DNA from: Blattamonas nauphoetae
Lineage: Eukaryota; Preaxostyla; Oxymonadida
NCBI GenBank assembly: GCA_033064195.1
Contig: JARBJD010000178.1
Location: forward strand, 62,001-126,000
Direction: 5' to 3'
Length of the DNA: 64,000 bases
Positions 10,100-20,762 of this stretch are shown here, piece by piece. The position numbers were made by a program, and so were the translations under genes. The notes beneath the pieces were generated by a model. It was not told the DNA's origin. It did no database searches and was given only the letters and a program-made list of their open reading frames with translations. How positions within the stretch are numbered: the first letter of the stretch is position 1; the number at the start of each line of letters is the position of its first letter.

Positions 10100-13000
10100 T
10101 CATTGCAGGGCATCACTTGCAGTGGCAGAACAAGACAGCTGGTTCGGCACTTCCATTCCCTCGTTCCCAGCGCCGAGTTGAGAATGCTGTGAAGAAGAGA
10201 ATGGTTGGGCCTCACTCTTGCTGTCCTTGTTCGCGAGGGACAAGTGATTGCAGGCGGGTTGGGGAGGATCGTAAATATGTGGATGTTCGGAAAGAGATAC
10301 GCAATGAACGGAAGGGTCGGTGTTTTGTCGATCAAAACACATTTTGGCGGACTGAGCATGTTTGCTGGTTCGTTTCAGCGAGTTTTGGAGGAGTTCGGGA
10401 GCAGTCGAGGAGTGTTGCTGATTTGTCGCTTGTTGCTCACTCAAACTGACTCGACTGCATTGATTGGCGCTAAGTTCAGCGTTTTGCTCATCTTCCTTCG
10501 TTCTTGCTTGTCGGCCACAACACACAGTGAAGATGAGAGTTGCTCCAATCAAGACAAGTCCAATCAATAATCCCATCCCTGTGACCAGAACGCCAAGTCC
10601 CGCTTCTGAATATTTCCAACCTGGTCTTCTCGGACTCTTCCAGTCGATGTGAGTGGCCATCGGGAGGAGAGAGACCTTGTTCGATGTCGATGAGCTCCAA
10701 CAAGTCCTGAAGGTATGTTTATCAAGTGGTGAAGACGGGGGATGGGTGTACAGTCTGGCTCAAACCCGCCCACGCGGCTCTAACCCGCCCCCGCGTTTGG
10801 AGATGAAAATGGGATCGATCGTGAAAATGAAAGTTTTCACTATTAACACATTGATTTTTAAATTCTTTCTCAATTCACCGTTCTCACATCATTTACAGAT
10901 AGATTTACAAATATTTCTCAAACAGAACACCGATAACGAATGATAAATGTTGGTGAGTGACTGATCAAATTTGTCGGAATTTTTGGTGAGGTGAGAGAAT
11001 TTAGGAACTATCATCGTCTCTATCCATATGTCGAGACATTTTTACGCTTGTTGTTGATGGAGTTGTCAGCGGCAAAGTTGTTTGTATGTACTTTTTCGGA
11101 GTTTTCTGCGATTCATCACTTTGTCGAGATTCTTTTCGTGTCGAATGAGTTCGTTTAATCTTTTTTGGGACAGGGACAGGTTGATCAGATGATGAGGAAG
11201 TATTTTGAGGAGCCATATTGAGAACGGTTCCATAGTGAGAGACAGCTGACATGATTTGAGTGTCCTTCACAACCTCCGAGTAAATTGGAATTGGCTCTTC
11301 TTTTGGCAGATACTTCTTGTGGAATTGTCGTAAAACGACATTGGGATCGAATGGGACGAGACCTGTCTCTCGGAAAGACGATAGAATGGTTTCAGGGTTG
11401 GAAGCACTGTGAACGGCGGAGACGAGTGCTGGATACATGGCTTTCCGATATTCAGAGGAAGTAGTGTGAGACTCAGAGATGAATGAGTCGTTGAGTGTGC
11501 GTTTGAAATTGGAAAAAAACGAATCTGTCGCAAGGTTGGAGAAGTGATGTTGTGTGTGGGGGGAGTCTGAGAAGCACAATATTGAATGAATCTGCAAGTC
11601 TGTGAAGTCTAACATCATTTCTAGACTGATGCCCGTCGAACAGAACGAGGGATTTCGCATTCGGCGGGTTTTTCTCTCTTCTTGCAACAATCTCTGGGAA
11701 GATCGATTTTTCCATGATCTCAACGAAAAGATCGGACGTCATCCATCCACTTTCAGTGTAATGCATCTGCATGTTGTGGGTTTCGATTCCACGGAATTCT
11801 GTCGCTGGCGTCTTCTTCGGCCACAAGATATGGGACTTGAGGATCGATCCATCAGCACACACAGAAATCAGTATGCTTGCGTTTTTGACTCGTTTCGCTT
11901 TGTTTATCACAGGTGGAGGGAGAGATGAGTCATGGACGCTGAAAGCGAATGAGTGATTGTCAATTCTGAGAGAGGACTCGTCCATGTTGAAAATGTTGCG
12001 GGTTTTGATTTTGAATTGTTTTGTGGTGTTTTCAAAAAAAGATTAAACCACGCACAAATATTTGAAACAGACAAAGCGGAAATTCTTTCAGGTTCCATAA
12101 TTGTTACTGGCGAGGCTGAGAGAGAATCTGTGCGTTTGATGAAGGATCGGATGTACGATCTGTTCAGTGTAGGTGACTTCACCTCGTCTTTTACGTAAGA
12201 GGATTGTATCTCGCGTGCCTATGAGTAAAATAGAGAAAAATTGAAAACATACAGGTTGGATTAAAGATGCAATTGGAACTTTTTTGTTCCCTTCCCCTTT
12301 CTTTTTTGCTATTTCTGCCAATTCATGCTCGGCATCTTCACACAAGTAATGAGGGCGTCCTGCCCGTTGAATTGGACGATTTTCGCGAATTGCCTTGACA
12401 GCTCTTTTTACAGCGTCGTATGATGCGTCACATATCTGGGCGCAGTCCTTCTTCGTGGCGCCGGTATTGAGGTGTAAATGTGCCGCCTTTTCGACTGGAT
12501 TCGTCATAGAGCGGTATTCAACCGTCCCCAGCTCACGATGAAGTGTCGTTCTGTCAGAATCTGATTTCATGAAAACTGTGGGGTTGATCAACGACGATTT
12601 TAAAGTATGCCGATGAATTCGTCAATATGAAACAACATTTCTTGATTATTAGTTTCGAAAAATGTGAGATTCAAAATAATAGGTGAAAGGTGGAAGAAAA
12701 GGAAAAAAGTGAAAATGCCTTGTGGTTCAGTGTTCCTGATGGCGCATGGGCGGGTTTGAGCCACGTGGGCGGGTTAGAACCAGACTGTATGTGATGGAAA
12801 CATCATTTCCAAGCAGCGAGGAAGCCAGATTGCGAACAAAGTCAACTTTTGTGAACGACAGCTGAACGGCGTCCTCAACTTGAAGAGCCAGTGCCCCGCC
12901 ACTTTCATCTGCTGTGCACAACGAGTAGTTTCCCCAACTTTCCGAAAACGCGGTCAGACCAGACACGAAAAGCGCTCCTCCATTTCCATCAGCCGAGCAA

Positions 13001-14094
13001 GACGAGAAGGTGTTGTTGCGAAGGGAAGCATTTGTTGTGCTTTCGGAACAACACAAAAAGCCTCCATTCCCACCAGCAGAGCAGTTGGAAACGCGACAGC
13101 GGAAAAGGTCGATTGACTCGCTGGTGGTCATCCACACACATCCGCCGCTCTGACGCGCAGTGCAATGCGAGAACGAGCAGCTGGTGATGTTCAAAGAGAC
13201 AGCTGAACCGACAAAAAACAGGAAAGAGCCGTTTGGTTGGAAGGAGGTCGTTGTGGCTTGGGTGACCGAGCATCTTGAGATTGTCACAGCAGTCGACGCT
13301 GGAAAAGGAACTCGTCCCCAAAAGTGGACAGAATTCGAGCAGTCTGACATTTTCACTGATCTCAGATGCAGTGAGTGTGCTTGGATTCCGAAAACGATAC
13401 CTCCAGCCAGAGGACCTTCAACTTTATTGAATCTGCTGTCAAAAATCTCCACATGGCGAGAGGAGGTACCATTCACAGGCTCCAAAGGCATGGTCGGTTG
13501 GGAAGGGCACGAGATGTTCAGAAATGTGGAATCGGTGATTGAGATTCGGGCGACATCGGCTCCTGCCACAATTGGCGACTGGGCGGCGACCGCTGAATTT
13601 GTAAACGAACAGAAATGCAGCGAGATGGAGATGGTTGGATTGATTGCAGCGATAACTTGGGCAATCAACGAGGAATGGAAGGTGACCAAATCGAATGTCA
13701 TCGAAGAGAGAACTAATGTGCTCTGGTCTCCGAGAAGAATCGGATGGGTAAAGTTGAGTGTGGCGTAGGTGCATTGTTCGATGGTCAGATGAGAATGGTC
13801 GACAGCTTCTGCGAATGGAGACAGAAGAGACGGGACGATTTCGAGATTCGACAATTTGAGGGTCGAATTCACCAAATGAAAAGCCGGAGAGGGTTGAGCC
13901 TCCAAGTCCAGTCTTGCGTCTGAGGCCATCCCGATAAGAGTTGCATTTCGGGTTTCTAGCATGATTGACTTGGCGGAGTACTGACGCGTCAATCCAACAT
14001 GAACGGTTTGGCCGCTGCCCTCATCGAAGACATCTTGAAGATTAAGCGGGGTGGCAGCAATATACGACAGGGTAGAGAGATAGAACAGAATCAT
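10100..14094 (-). CDS. Membrane-anchored beta-helix surface protein, split by a DNA transposon
   Basis: Read on the minus strand, 14094-12790 encodes a signal peptide (MILFYLSTLSYIAATPLN) and about 430 residues of right-handed beta-helix repeats with the recurrent pattern xxCSFSHCTARQSGGCV / FSSCSADGNGGALFV. The frame then enters a transposon (10751-12787) and resumes at 10750-10100 with a linker, one transmembrane helix (ITVL-type stretch GVLVTGMGLLIGLVLIGATL) and a Cys-containing cytosolic tail of about 140 residues. Removing the element and one TA leaves 1956 bp with no stop, 651 codons, in one frame. The ectodomain probably faces the medium; ligand unknown. As sequenced, the product would end after about 20 transposon-encoded residues and lose its anchor. 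Confidence 0.85.
10751..10794 (+). repeat. Left terminal inverted repeat of the pogo-like element
   Basis: Begins CAGTCTGGCTCAAACCCGCC next to the TA duplication and matches the right end in inverted orientation with substitutions at about four positions. It contains two imperfect copies of an AACCCGCCC motif, a plausible double transposase-binding site. Confidence 0.9.
11001..12591 (-). pseudogene. DDE_1 (pogo/Tigger-type) transposase with two frame changes
   Basis: The N-terminal part (from 12591) has a helix-turn-helix region around AQICDASYDAVKRAVKAIR and then GRPHYLCEDAEHELAEI, as in pogo and Tc1-like transposases. A 34-bp GTATGT...CATAG intron (12219-12252) must be removed to keep the frame. 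The catalytic core shows FNMDESS (first Asp), LVLFDGHQSRND (second Asp) and LPPHTTSLLQPCDRF (third Asp, 36 residues on), which fits the DDE_1 superfamily of cut-and-paste transposases. Two frame changes follow, one at a seven-T run near 12035 and one near 11515. The C-terminus is Ser/Lys-rich. The domain call is strong; activity is doubtful. Confidence 0.88.
12744..12787 (-). repeat. Right terminal inverted repeat of the pogo-like element
   Basis: On the minus strand it begins CAGTCTGGTTCTAACCCGCC, the counterpart of the left end, and abuts the second TA. The host gene frame is read through it for about 20 codons before a stop. Confidence 0.9.
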
Positions 14095-14283
14095 GGAAGA
14101 ATAAATACGATGTAAGGGAGGATCGAGAACCCGACATATAACACAATTCTAATTGGAGTCCTTCTCGTTAGAATTCAGATGATGGAATTTCGGACAAGCG
14201 TCTCCGAAGCTAATCGTTCAATCTGCCACTTCCTCATCTGATCAAGCCACTGACTTCTTTCCAGGGCTTCGACTTCTTGAAGA

Positions 14284-16859
14284 ATGCAGTCTAATCCAGA
14301 TGCAACGAAAGCGTCAATTCAAGGTCCGGAACCTTCGGGACATGTTTGCATTTTTGTTCTCTTTCATTGCGTCCTCGATGATTTGTTGCTGTCTCAAACT
14401 CTTCGTTTCAGAATGAATGGTTGGACAAGATTTCCAAACTTCAGTCAGAATCGGATGAAAACAAAGTTCGATTATCGAAAGAAATGGTGGTGGCCTGCCT
14501 GGATGGTTTGTGTCTTCACCTATCCTCGCATTCATTCACCTCGTTCTCCTTTGTTTCGTCTATTAACCCTTTCTATCTATTCTACTTCGAATACTTCTTG
14601 TTTCCCTTTGCATTTCAAGATTGCCAACACAAAAAAGGGACAGTGCATAAGATGATGGAGGCCCGAGTCCTCCCCGTCTTGGTGCTCGAACTCAGAAAGG
14701 AATTATCCGTGGAACTCCGTGTATGTCCTCATTTCGTAACGGGCAGAGTTGATGGATGAAATTCTTGCTGTTATTTCGAGTATATTCGTCATCATACTTC
14801 ATCATTCCCATCGTTCGTCATCAGCCCTCATTCTCCACTGTTCCTGTCTCTCATCCCCTCTCTTTTCCTCCTCAACCTGCATTTTGATGACTTATTCTGC
14901 TCTTTCTGTTTCGACGTTGATTAGATTGGATTCCAAGTGCTTTTCGACACAATCCTTCACGTCGTCTCAGAAAATGGAGTAATGCCGCTGTCGAATCACT
15001 TCCCAACTCTTCTTGCCCTTTCACAGGTCTTCTTTTCGTTTTTTCATCATTTTGGATCTTTTTTCAATTTTTCTCCTTTTTCTGGCTGCTCTTCGATTGT
15101 GTGTATTTTTGGGACAGAACAAGGATTTTCGGATTGCTGAGCCAGTGATTGAGACCATCGGGTGTGCTTCGTTGTCCCTCTTCGCTCTTTCCTGTTCCCT
15201 TCCTCTTCTTTCTTTTCCTTTCCCTCTCTCCTCACTCTCTCCTCCTTTTCTCCCTTCTCCTCCAGACTGATCTCGCACAATCTGTCATCGCGTGAAGAAG
15301 TGGACGAGTTCCTTCGGAGTGGGATTCTGGAGTGGCTTGTGGAGGCAGTGCGGACACACCCAGACGGACAAGTGCGACAGGCGATTGTTGTTGGACTGGG
15401 GGAGATTGGGTTTGGGCTGAAGAAGGCAGTTGTGCGAGAGAAGAGAGGAGATGAGGGGTGGAAGAGAAGGAAGAAAATGACAGCCAGAGGTGTGGAGGGA
15501 AGAGGAAGGAGGGACGGTGGGGCTGGTCGCTGGTTGTTGGGAAGTCTGTCACGTGCGGATCTGCTGATGCTGAAGTCGGTGTCGTGTCTTGAGGAAGACA
15601 CACACGGAATGGACTTGGCAAGCCGCTGCCGTCGAGGAGTTCGGATGGCAGGTCAAGCACTGGTTGGAGTAATACATGAATGGGAAGAGCAGACTCCATC
15701 CCAAAGAGGAAAAAGGACGAAAGAACCACACGAAGAAGACGAAGAAGATGAGGAGGAGGATGAAGAAGCTGTTGTGGGTGTGTTGGACATTGCTGGGAGT
15801 GTGTGTGCTCTGATCTTCCCAGAATTGTACCAGCCACGACAACAAGTGACGATGGACAGGATTGCTGTGTCAGGCAAAGATTTGGAAGATATGGCACGAC
15901 AACTTGCGAACCAAGGCCAATCTCCAGCCACAATTTCTCAAGCGGACCTGTTGGAGAAAGAGAGAAAGGAACGAAAAGCGGAACAAGCTCAATTTCAGGA
16001 AGAGAAGAGAGAAATGCAACGTCTGATCGACGAATTGAGACAGAATCAGCCTCCATCTCCCTCCACCAAACAAATCCCGCACCGCTGCACCGATCCAAGC
16101 AAATGGTCTCGAAGTGTGATCAACAGATTCAAGAAAACTGCTGAGAGATACTCGACAATCGTCTTTGCCGATCTCATAACCACGGTCTGTCACCTGCAAT
16201 TTCATCTCTTCTTCTCTCTGATAGGGCATTTGGCAACTGTTTGCCTTTTCTGTTGTGATTCTCTATCATCAGAACTCTCTCCATTCTCAAACTTGGTGAA
16301 AACCATTGCTCCCGTGTGTTCACGATTTGGTGTCATCTCTTCTCGTGTTTTCAGATGTCGGCTTCTTCCAACAACCAGGAAGTTCGTCCGTGTTCCCAGA
16401 TGGCAAGTGTCTTGGACTTTGCAACAGTTTCTTCCATTTCCCCTCTCTCACGCACTCTCTTCTCTCTTATCACCAGCGTCCTTATCTTTCTGTCCAAACT
16501 GGTCTCCGATTTCATTGTTGTCATTCTTCAGCAACAACATCGCGAAATGTCATCAGAACGACGACTTCACCACACATTGTGATAGCAGCTTCAAATTCAA
16601 GGAAGGCAATAGGATTATGTTGGAAGTGAACATGGATCAACGCACATGTCATTTGTTTGTGAATGATAAGCAAGCTTCTGTGTTTGTGAAGAAAATTCCA
16701 GACAAGATCCAATTCGCTGTGTGAACTCTCTCTTGTGGTTCATTTATTCTCCGACAGGTGACACTTCGAGAAAAGGAGGATGAGTTTGAAGTGATATCGG
16801 TCACGAATGGAAAGGCGAAGGCTGTTCCTGACAAGCTAGCCCAGGCTCTCGTGTTCTAA
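14284..16859 (+). CDS. ARM-like / coiled-coil / SPRY-like protein, about ten exons
   Basis: Exons 14284-14343, 14412-14505, 14620-14720, 14925-15026, 15124-15161 and 15266-16184 join in frame with GTNTGT-like donors and AG acceptors. Downstream exons at about 16225-16281, 16360-16430, 16477-16718 and 16758-16859 carry a diverged SPRY-like domain (DVGFF, GNRIMLEVNMDQRTCHLFVN, IPDKIQFAV), with two junctions unresolved in phase. N-terminal helices and LGEIGFG resemble ARM repeats; an acidic EEDEEDEEEDEE tract precedes a coiled coil (EKERKERKAEQAQFQEEKRE). Layout and exon phases match 5029-7431, so the two genes are old paralogs. Function unknown. Confidence 0.78.
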
Positions 16860-17223
16860 CATACTATCGTGTCATCTTGCTTTCTGACTTGGCTATGTCA
16901 TTTCTTTCATTTGTTGCAGACCTTCGAACCAACTCCTTGGTATTAACAACCTTGTTCTTCTTATTATCATCGTCACCACACGACCAACGGCACAGTCATG
17001 CAAAACACCATTATTTTCGCATTTGACTTTTGTAGAATGGAGGTGAAGATCACCCTGAATTAGAGCTTTACCTCTGCTTCCTTTTCCTTCTTTGAGATTT
17101 GCTCAGAATCATTAATTGGTTTGACGCATCCTGAAACCCAAACATTGGTCCGATCAACTCGGTCACGATCATCTCGAAAAGTATCACATTGCCATCGTCC
17201 TCATCTCGTTTCATCTAGATTCT
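16860..17223. other. Intergenic; nothing recognised
   Basis: Mixed-composition spacer between two plus-strand genes. It presumably holds the terminator of the SPRY-like gene and the promoter of the serpin gene, but no motif stands out. Confidence 0.45.
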
Positions 17224-18840
17224 ATGTCCAATATCATCACAGAGAAACCACCAGGACCTGAATTTGTGTTTCCAGCGTTCGACAAAGGCCAATTCGATGC
17301 GTCACTGAGAGAGCAGTCTGCCAGTGTCGGGAAGTTTGGACAGAAACTTGTAACTCTGCTTGGAGCGTCAGGAAAGAATGTTTTCATTTCGCCACTGTCG
17401 ATCCACGAGTGTTTGTTGATGGCTGGGAATGGAGCGATGGGAAGCACCCTGCATTCAATGAAGGAGACCCTCTGTCTTCCAAATGCATCGAGTGACGAAC
17501 CAGTCTGTGTTGGATTTAATATTTTCAATATCTGCTTTGTTGCGATTCAGATCAACCTGATCCATTCGATGTTGTCAACTGGAAGACAAATGGAGAATCG
17601 GGCACCTCTCTTCACAATGGCGAACTCGCTTTGGATTTCAGACAAGTTTCCCGTCTACGCTGCGTTTCTTTCGGAGAGTGAGTCGGTTTTCGATGCAACC
17701 GCAAAATCGATGGATTTCTCGAAACCAGAGTTTGTCCATTTTGTTCATTTACACATTTCCCTATTCAACGTTATTTCATCTCTCACTCCTTTCAATCTCA
17801 TCGTTCCCTGTTCCCTCTCCTTTTCGTCATCTCATCCCTCCCTCCCTTGTCCCTCCGCTCTGAACTGTCACAGCTATCAACAATTGGGTGAGCACGAACA
17901 CGAAGGGTTTGATCCCAAAAGTCGTGGATAAACTCAAACCTGACGACAAGATTGTGTTGGTAAACACCATCCACTTCAAACCCGATTTCAGAATCAAATT
18001 CAAACCTTCAAAAACATGGAAGAAGACATTCACGCTGTTTGATGGAGTGCGGAAGACAGTGGATATGATGAACATGACCGACACTATTCGTTATTGCCAG
18101 AATTATGAAATTTCGGCCGTGTGCCTGGACTTCATGCATCCCGACGCGATGATGGTTCTGATTCTTCCGAACGGTGTGTTTGTTCTCGTGTGCTTGAATG
18201 TGATGCTGTTGTGCTCTTTTCATAAACTGGAAAGAATGCGCTTCTCTCCGCAGCTGCAAAATATCTCGAACCAACACAATTTTCTGGTCTTGTCCAACGA
18301 TGTGCCTCCTCTCGGTCTGATCTCTTTCTCTTTTTCATTCATTGATGTTGTGTCTTTGTCCATCTTCATCAGAATCGACCTTGATCTCCCAAAATTCGAG
18401 GTTGAGTGTTCAGAAGATCTGAAGAATCCACTGACTTCACTTGGGATGGGAGTGGTGTTCTCAGATGCCGCACAGTTTCCCAGAATCTCTCCCGAACCTG
18501 TCAAAATCGAATATGCACTCGACCTCTTTCTCCATTCCCTTTTGTCATTTCTCTATTCATCTCTCACCATCTTCTCCCATCTATTTTGTGTCTCAGCCAA
18601 GTGATCCACAAAACAGTCCTGAAAGTGACAGAGAACGGAGTCGAAGCGACTGCTGTGACAGCTGTTGGAGGGGGTTTCGGTTGCGCCCGTCCACAACCTC
18701 CCAAACGACTGTACTTCAATCGACCGTTCATTGTGGTGTTGGCCGACAAGAGAAACGATCTGATCTTCTTCGAGGGATTAATCACTACACTTGGGGATGA
18801 TAGTCAGCCGATGAACACGTTTTCCTTTGGATACCAATAA
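17224..18840 (+). CDS. Serpin (serine/cysteine protease inhibitor family)
   Basis: Six exons, roughly 17224-17502, 17551-17728, 17874-18173, 18254-18314, 18373-18510 and 18597-18840. Recognisable serpin blocks in order: NVFISPLSIHECLLMAGNGA, TMANSLWISDKFPVY, INNWVSTNTKGLIPKVV, IVLVNTIHFKPDFRIKF, HPDAMMVLILPN, VIHKTVLKVTENG and the C-terminal LYFNRPFIVVL. The hinge of the reactive loop reads ENGVEATAVTAVGGG: small residues at P12-P9 as in inhibitory serpins, but Val at P14. The loop then runs into GFGCARPQPP, so the bait bond may follow Gly, Phe, Cys or Arg. No signal peptide, so it is probably cytosolic. Two junctions (after SKPE and after PVKI) do not fit a GT donor in the required phase, which may mean indels or odd splice sites. 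Confidence 0.9.
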
Positions 18841-19249
18841 ATCAGTCACCACACACCTCCCAGATTATCCTGCCGCTTCACCTTTATGTCTCTCTTCTTA
18901 TGGTTTCAAACAATAGCTCACATTGCAAGAATGAATGTGAAATGGAATGAGAAAAGATTCTGTCAAATTGTGCTCGGAGAAGAGCAATCCCCTTCCTGGG
19001 AGCGCGAGGAAGTCTACAAACATAAAAAACACACGGGAATGTTTCTATCACTATCGGACAAATTGGATCTCACAGTGGAAATGACAGTTGGTCGCTTTCA
19101 GTAGACTGAACATCAGATTCAAAAATTGTGGGAATTCTCAATTGAAAATTGTGGGTGTATGTAAGTTATGTTTATGGGCAGGATTATGGGCATAAAGATA
19201 GAACAAAATCATGTTTGTTTAAAACTTGTTTATCACTCACAATCAAAAC
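18841..19249. other. Intergenic with the histone H4 promoter region
   Basis: No gene is supported. The 60 bp before the H4 start are AT-rich (AAAATCATGTTTGTTTAAAA area) and likely hold the core promoter, but I see no clear TATA box or histone-specific element. Confidence 0.45.
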
Positions 19250-19570
19250 ATGTCTGGACGTGGCAAAGGAGGCAAAGGAGGAAAGGGTATCGGAAAGGCT
19301 GGCGTGAAGTCAACTTACAACAAAATCCGCGAAAACATTCAAGGCATCACAAAGCCTGCTATTCGCCGTCTTGCTCGTCGAGGCGGAGTGAAGCGCATCT
19401 CAAACCTGATCTACGACGAAACACGCGTGATTCTGAAGATGTTCCTGGAGAGCATCGTTCGCGACGCTGTGACGTACACCGAGCACGCGCGCAGGAAGAC
19501 AGTGACCGCGATGGACATTGTGTACTCGCTGAAACGCCAAGGCCGAACACTTTATGGCTTCGGAGCGTAA
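19250..19570 (+). CDS. Histone H4
   Basis: Intronless 106-residue H4 starting [18 protein letters not shown]. An in-frame ATG 24 bp upstream would add eight residues not found in H4, so the second ATG is preferred. The histone fold is canonical: [39 protein letters not shown] and the end [12 protein letters not shown]. The tail is longer by about three residues (an extra GGK) and the usual basic patch KRHRK at 16-20 is replaced by VKSTYNK, so the equivalents of R17, R19 and probably K20 are missing. H4 packs DNA with H3 in the nucleosome. No H3 gene is adjacent, and no metazoan-type 3' stem-loop is visible. Confidence 0.97.
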   Translation: MSGRGKGGKGGKGIGKAGVKSTYNKIRENIQGITKPAIRRLARRGGVKRISNLIYDETRVILKMFLESIVRDAVTYTEHARRKTVTAMDIVYSLKRQGRTLYGFGA

Positions 19571-19920
19571 ATCTTGCTTTGTTGTCTTGATTTCGACACA
19601 TTTCACTTCTTGATTCACACTCGCCCTTTTTGCATTCAATCTGCTCGAATCTTCCAGAATACCAAGAGTAAATCGGTGTTGGATCCAAAAAATGATGGAG
19701 GAGTGGTAGAACACCATTCAATAAGAATCTCATTCGATCCAACCATTTTCATTGATCATTGAGACCTGCGGATGTATTGTTTCTTTGTTTCGAACGAAAA
19801 GAACGATATGCATTTGGGACTGTCACACTTGGAATGCTTCCATATCAAAACGAGGAAACAACATGAGGCTTCTGTCGTGAAAGAAATCGAAGGATGAACC
19901 TGGCCACATCTGATTCACAG

Positions 19921-20435
19921 TGAAGGGAGTGTCGCAGAAGATTTCAGACCTGACGATCCCGAAGTGGAGTGCGTACTACCACGCTCAGGCACTGGAAGGG
20001 ATGACAGTGGAAGCGCGGATGGCGATGAGTGACTTCGAGATGCGCGCGCTGACCCACTCGTGCCGATACAAAGCCATCAATTATCTGATGCCGTACGCGC
20101 AGGAGATGGCAGCGAAGCAAAGACAGGAGCTGGCCAAGCATCATGCAGCGCAGTTTGTGATGATGACAAAGAGCATGCGAGATAGCGTAGAGGCGGCGCT
20201 GAACCTGGAGGAGTACCCACAGCAATGTATGGCGTGGACAGAGGCAGAGATTGCTGGGTTTCTTGGAGAGGGGAACGCAGAACTGGCACTGCGACTGCTG
20301 CAGACGCAGACGCCGAAAGAGTTGGAACAAATGGCAACAGCCGCGCTGGGGGATAGTGCGCTGACAAGCATGTTTGTGGCAGAGCTGACGAGGCTGAAGG
20401 CAGGCCCTGAAGGGCGAGGGGTCACCCGGTCATAA
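19921..20435 (+). CDS. Unrecognised helical protein, 5' end unresolved
   Basis: An open frame of about 171 codons, GC-rich compared with its surroundings and dense in Ala, Glu, Leu and Met, ends GRGVTRS. No ATG lies at the start; the frame opens right after TGATTCACAG, which looks like an intron acceptor, so a short upstream exon probably supplies the start. Secondary structure looks all-helical (AQEMAAKQRQELAKHHAAQ). No transmembrane segment or catalytic motif. The codon bias argues that it is real. I do not recognise the family. Confidence 0.65.
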
Positions 20436-20762
20436 CCTTCATTTTGTGCATCTCATCGGAGTGCTATTTGTCAAGTGTTGAATCAAATGAGAGAAAACCA
20501 AGAGAATACATGAGTCGATGGATAATTCTTTTTTCGATTTTCTTCTGTTTTCCTCATTGATAGCGTTGTTCAAGTGTGACGGCGAGAAGATCGATAAAAC
20601 CATCATGAGTGGATAACAGTGTGAGAACGATTGTTATCCTCCTTGTAATCTGTCTGTTTTTGTGCTTTGTGAAAAAAAGGTGTTTGACATGAACGTTTCG
20701 CTATTTGTGAGGTGACATCGAGTACAAAAATAAAGATGAGGTCAATAATTCGTCGGATATGC
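20436..20762. other. Convergent intergenic spacer
   Basis: AT-rich spacer between convergent genes. Nothing recognised. Confidence 0.45.

Larger units (their letters stand above)
10751..12787 (-). mobile_element. Pogo-like Tc1/mariner DNA transposon, 2037 bp, TA target duplication
   Basis: The ends start CAGTCTGG and are flanked by TA at 10749-10750 and 12788-12789. The inverted repeats are about 44 bp with a few mismatches and carry an internal duplication of CTCWAACCCGCCC. Inside, on the minus strand, lies one transposase gene with a 34-bp intron. The target duplication and the uninterrupted host frame on both sides point to a recent insertion. The transposase now has two one-base frame changes, both in runs of seven T (coding strand), so either it is freshly dead or these are sequencing errors in homopolymers. 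Confidence 0.92.

Noticed and set aside
19359-19742. Open frames antisense to histone H4
   Set aside because: Shadows of the strongly biased H4 coding strand.
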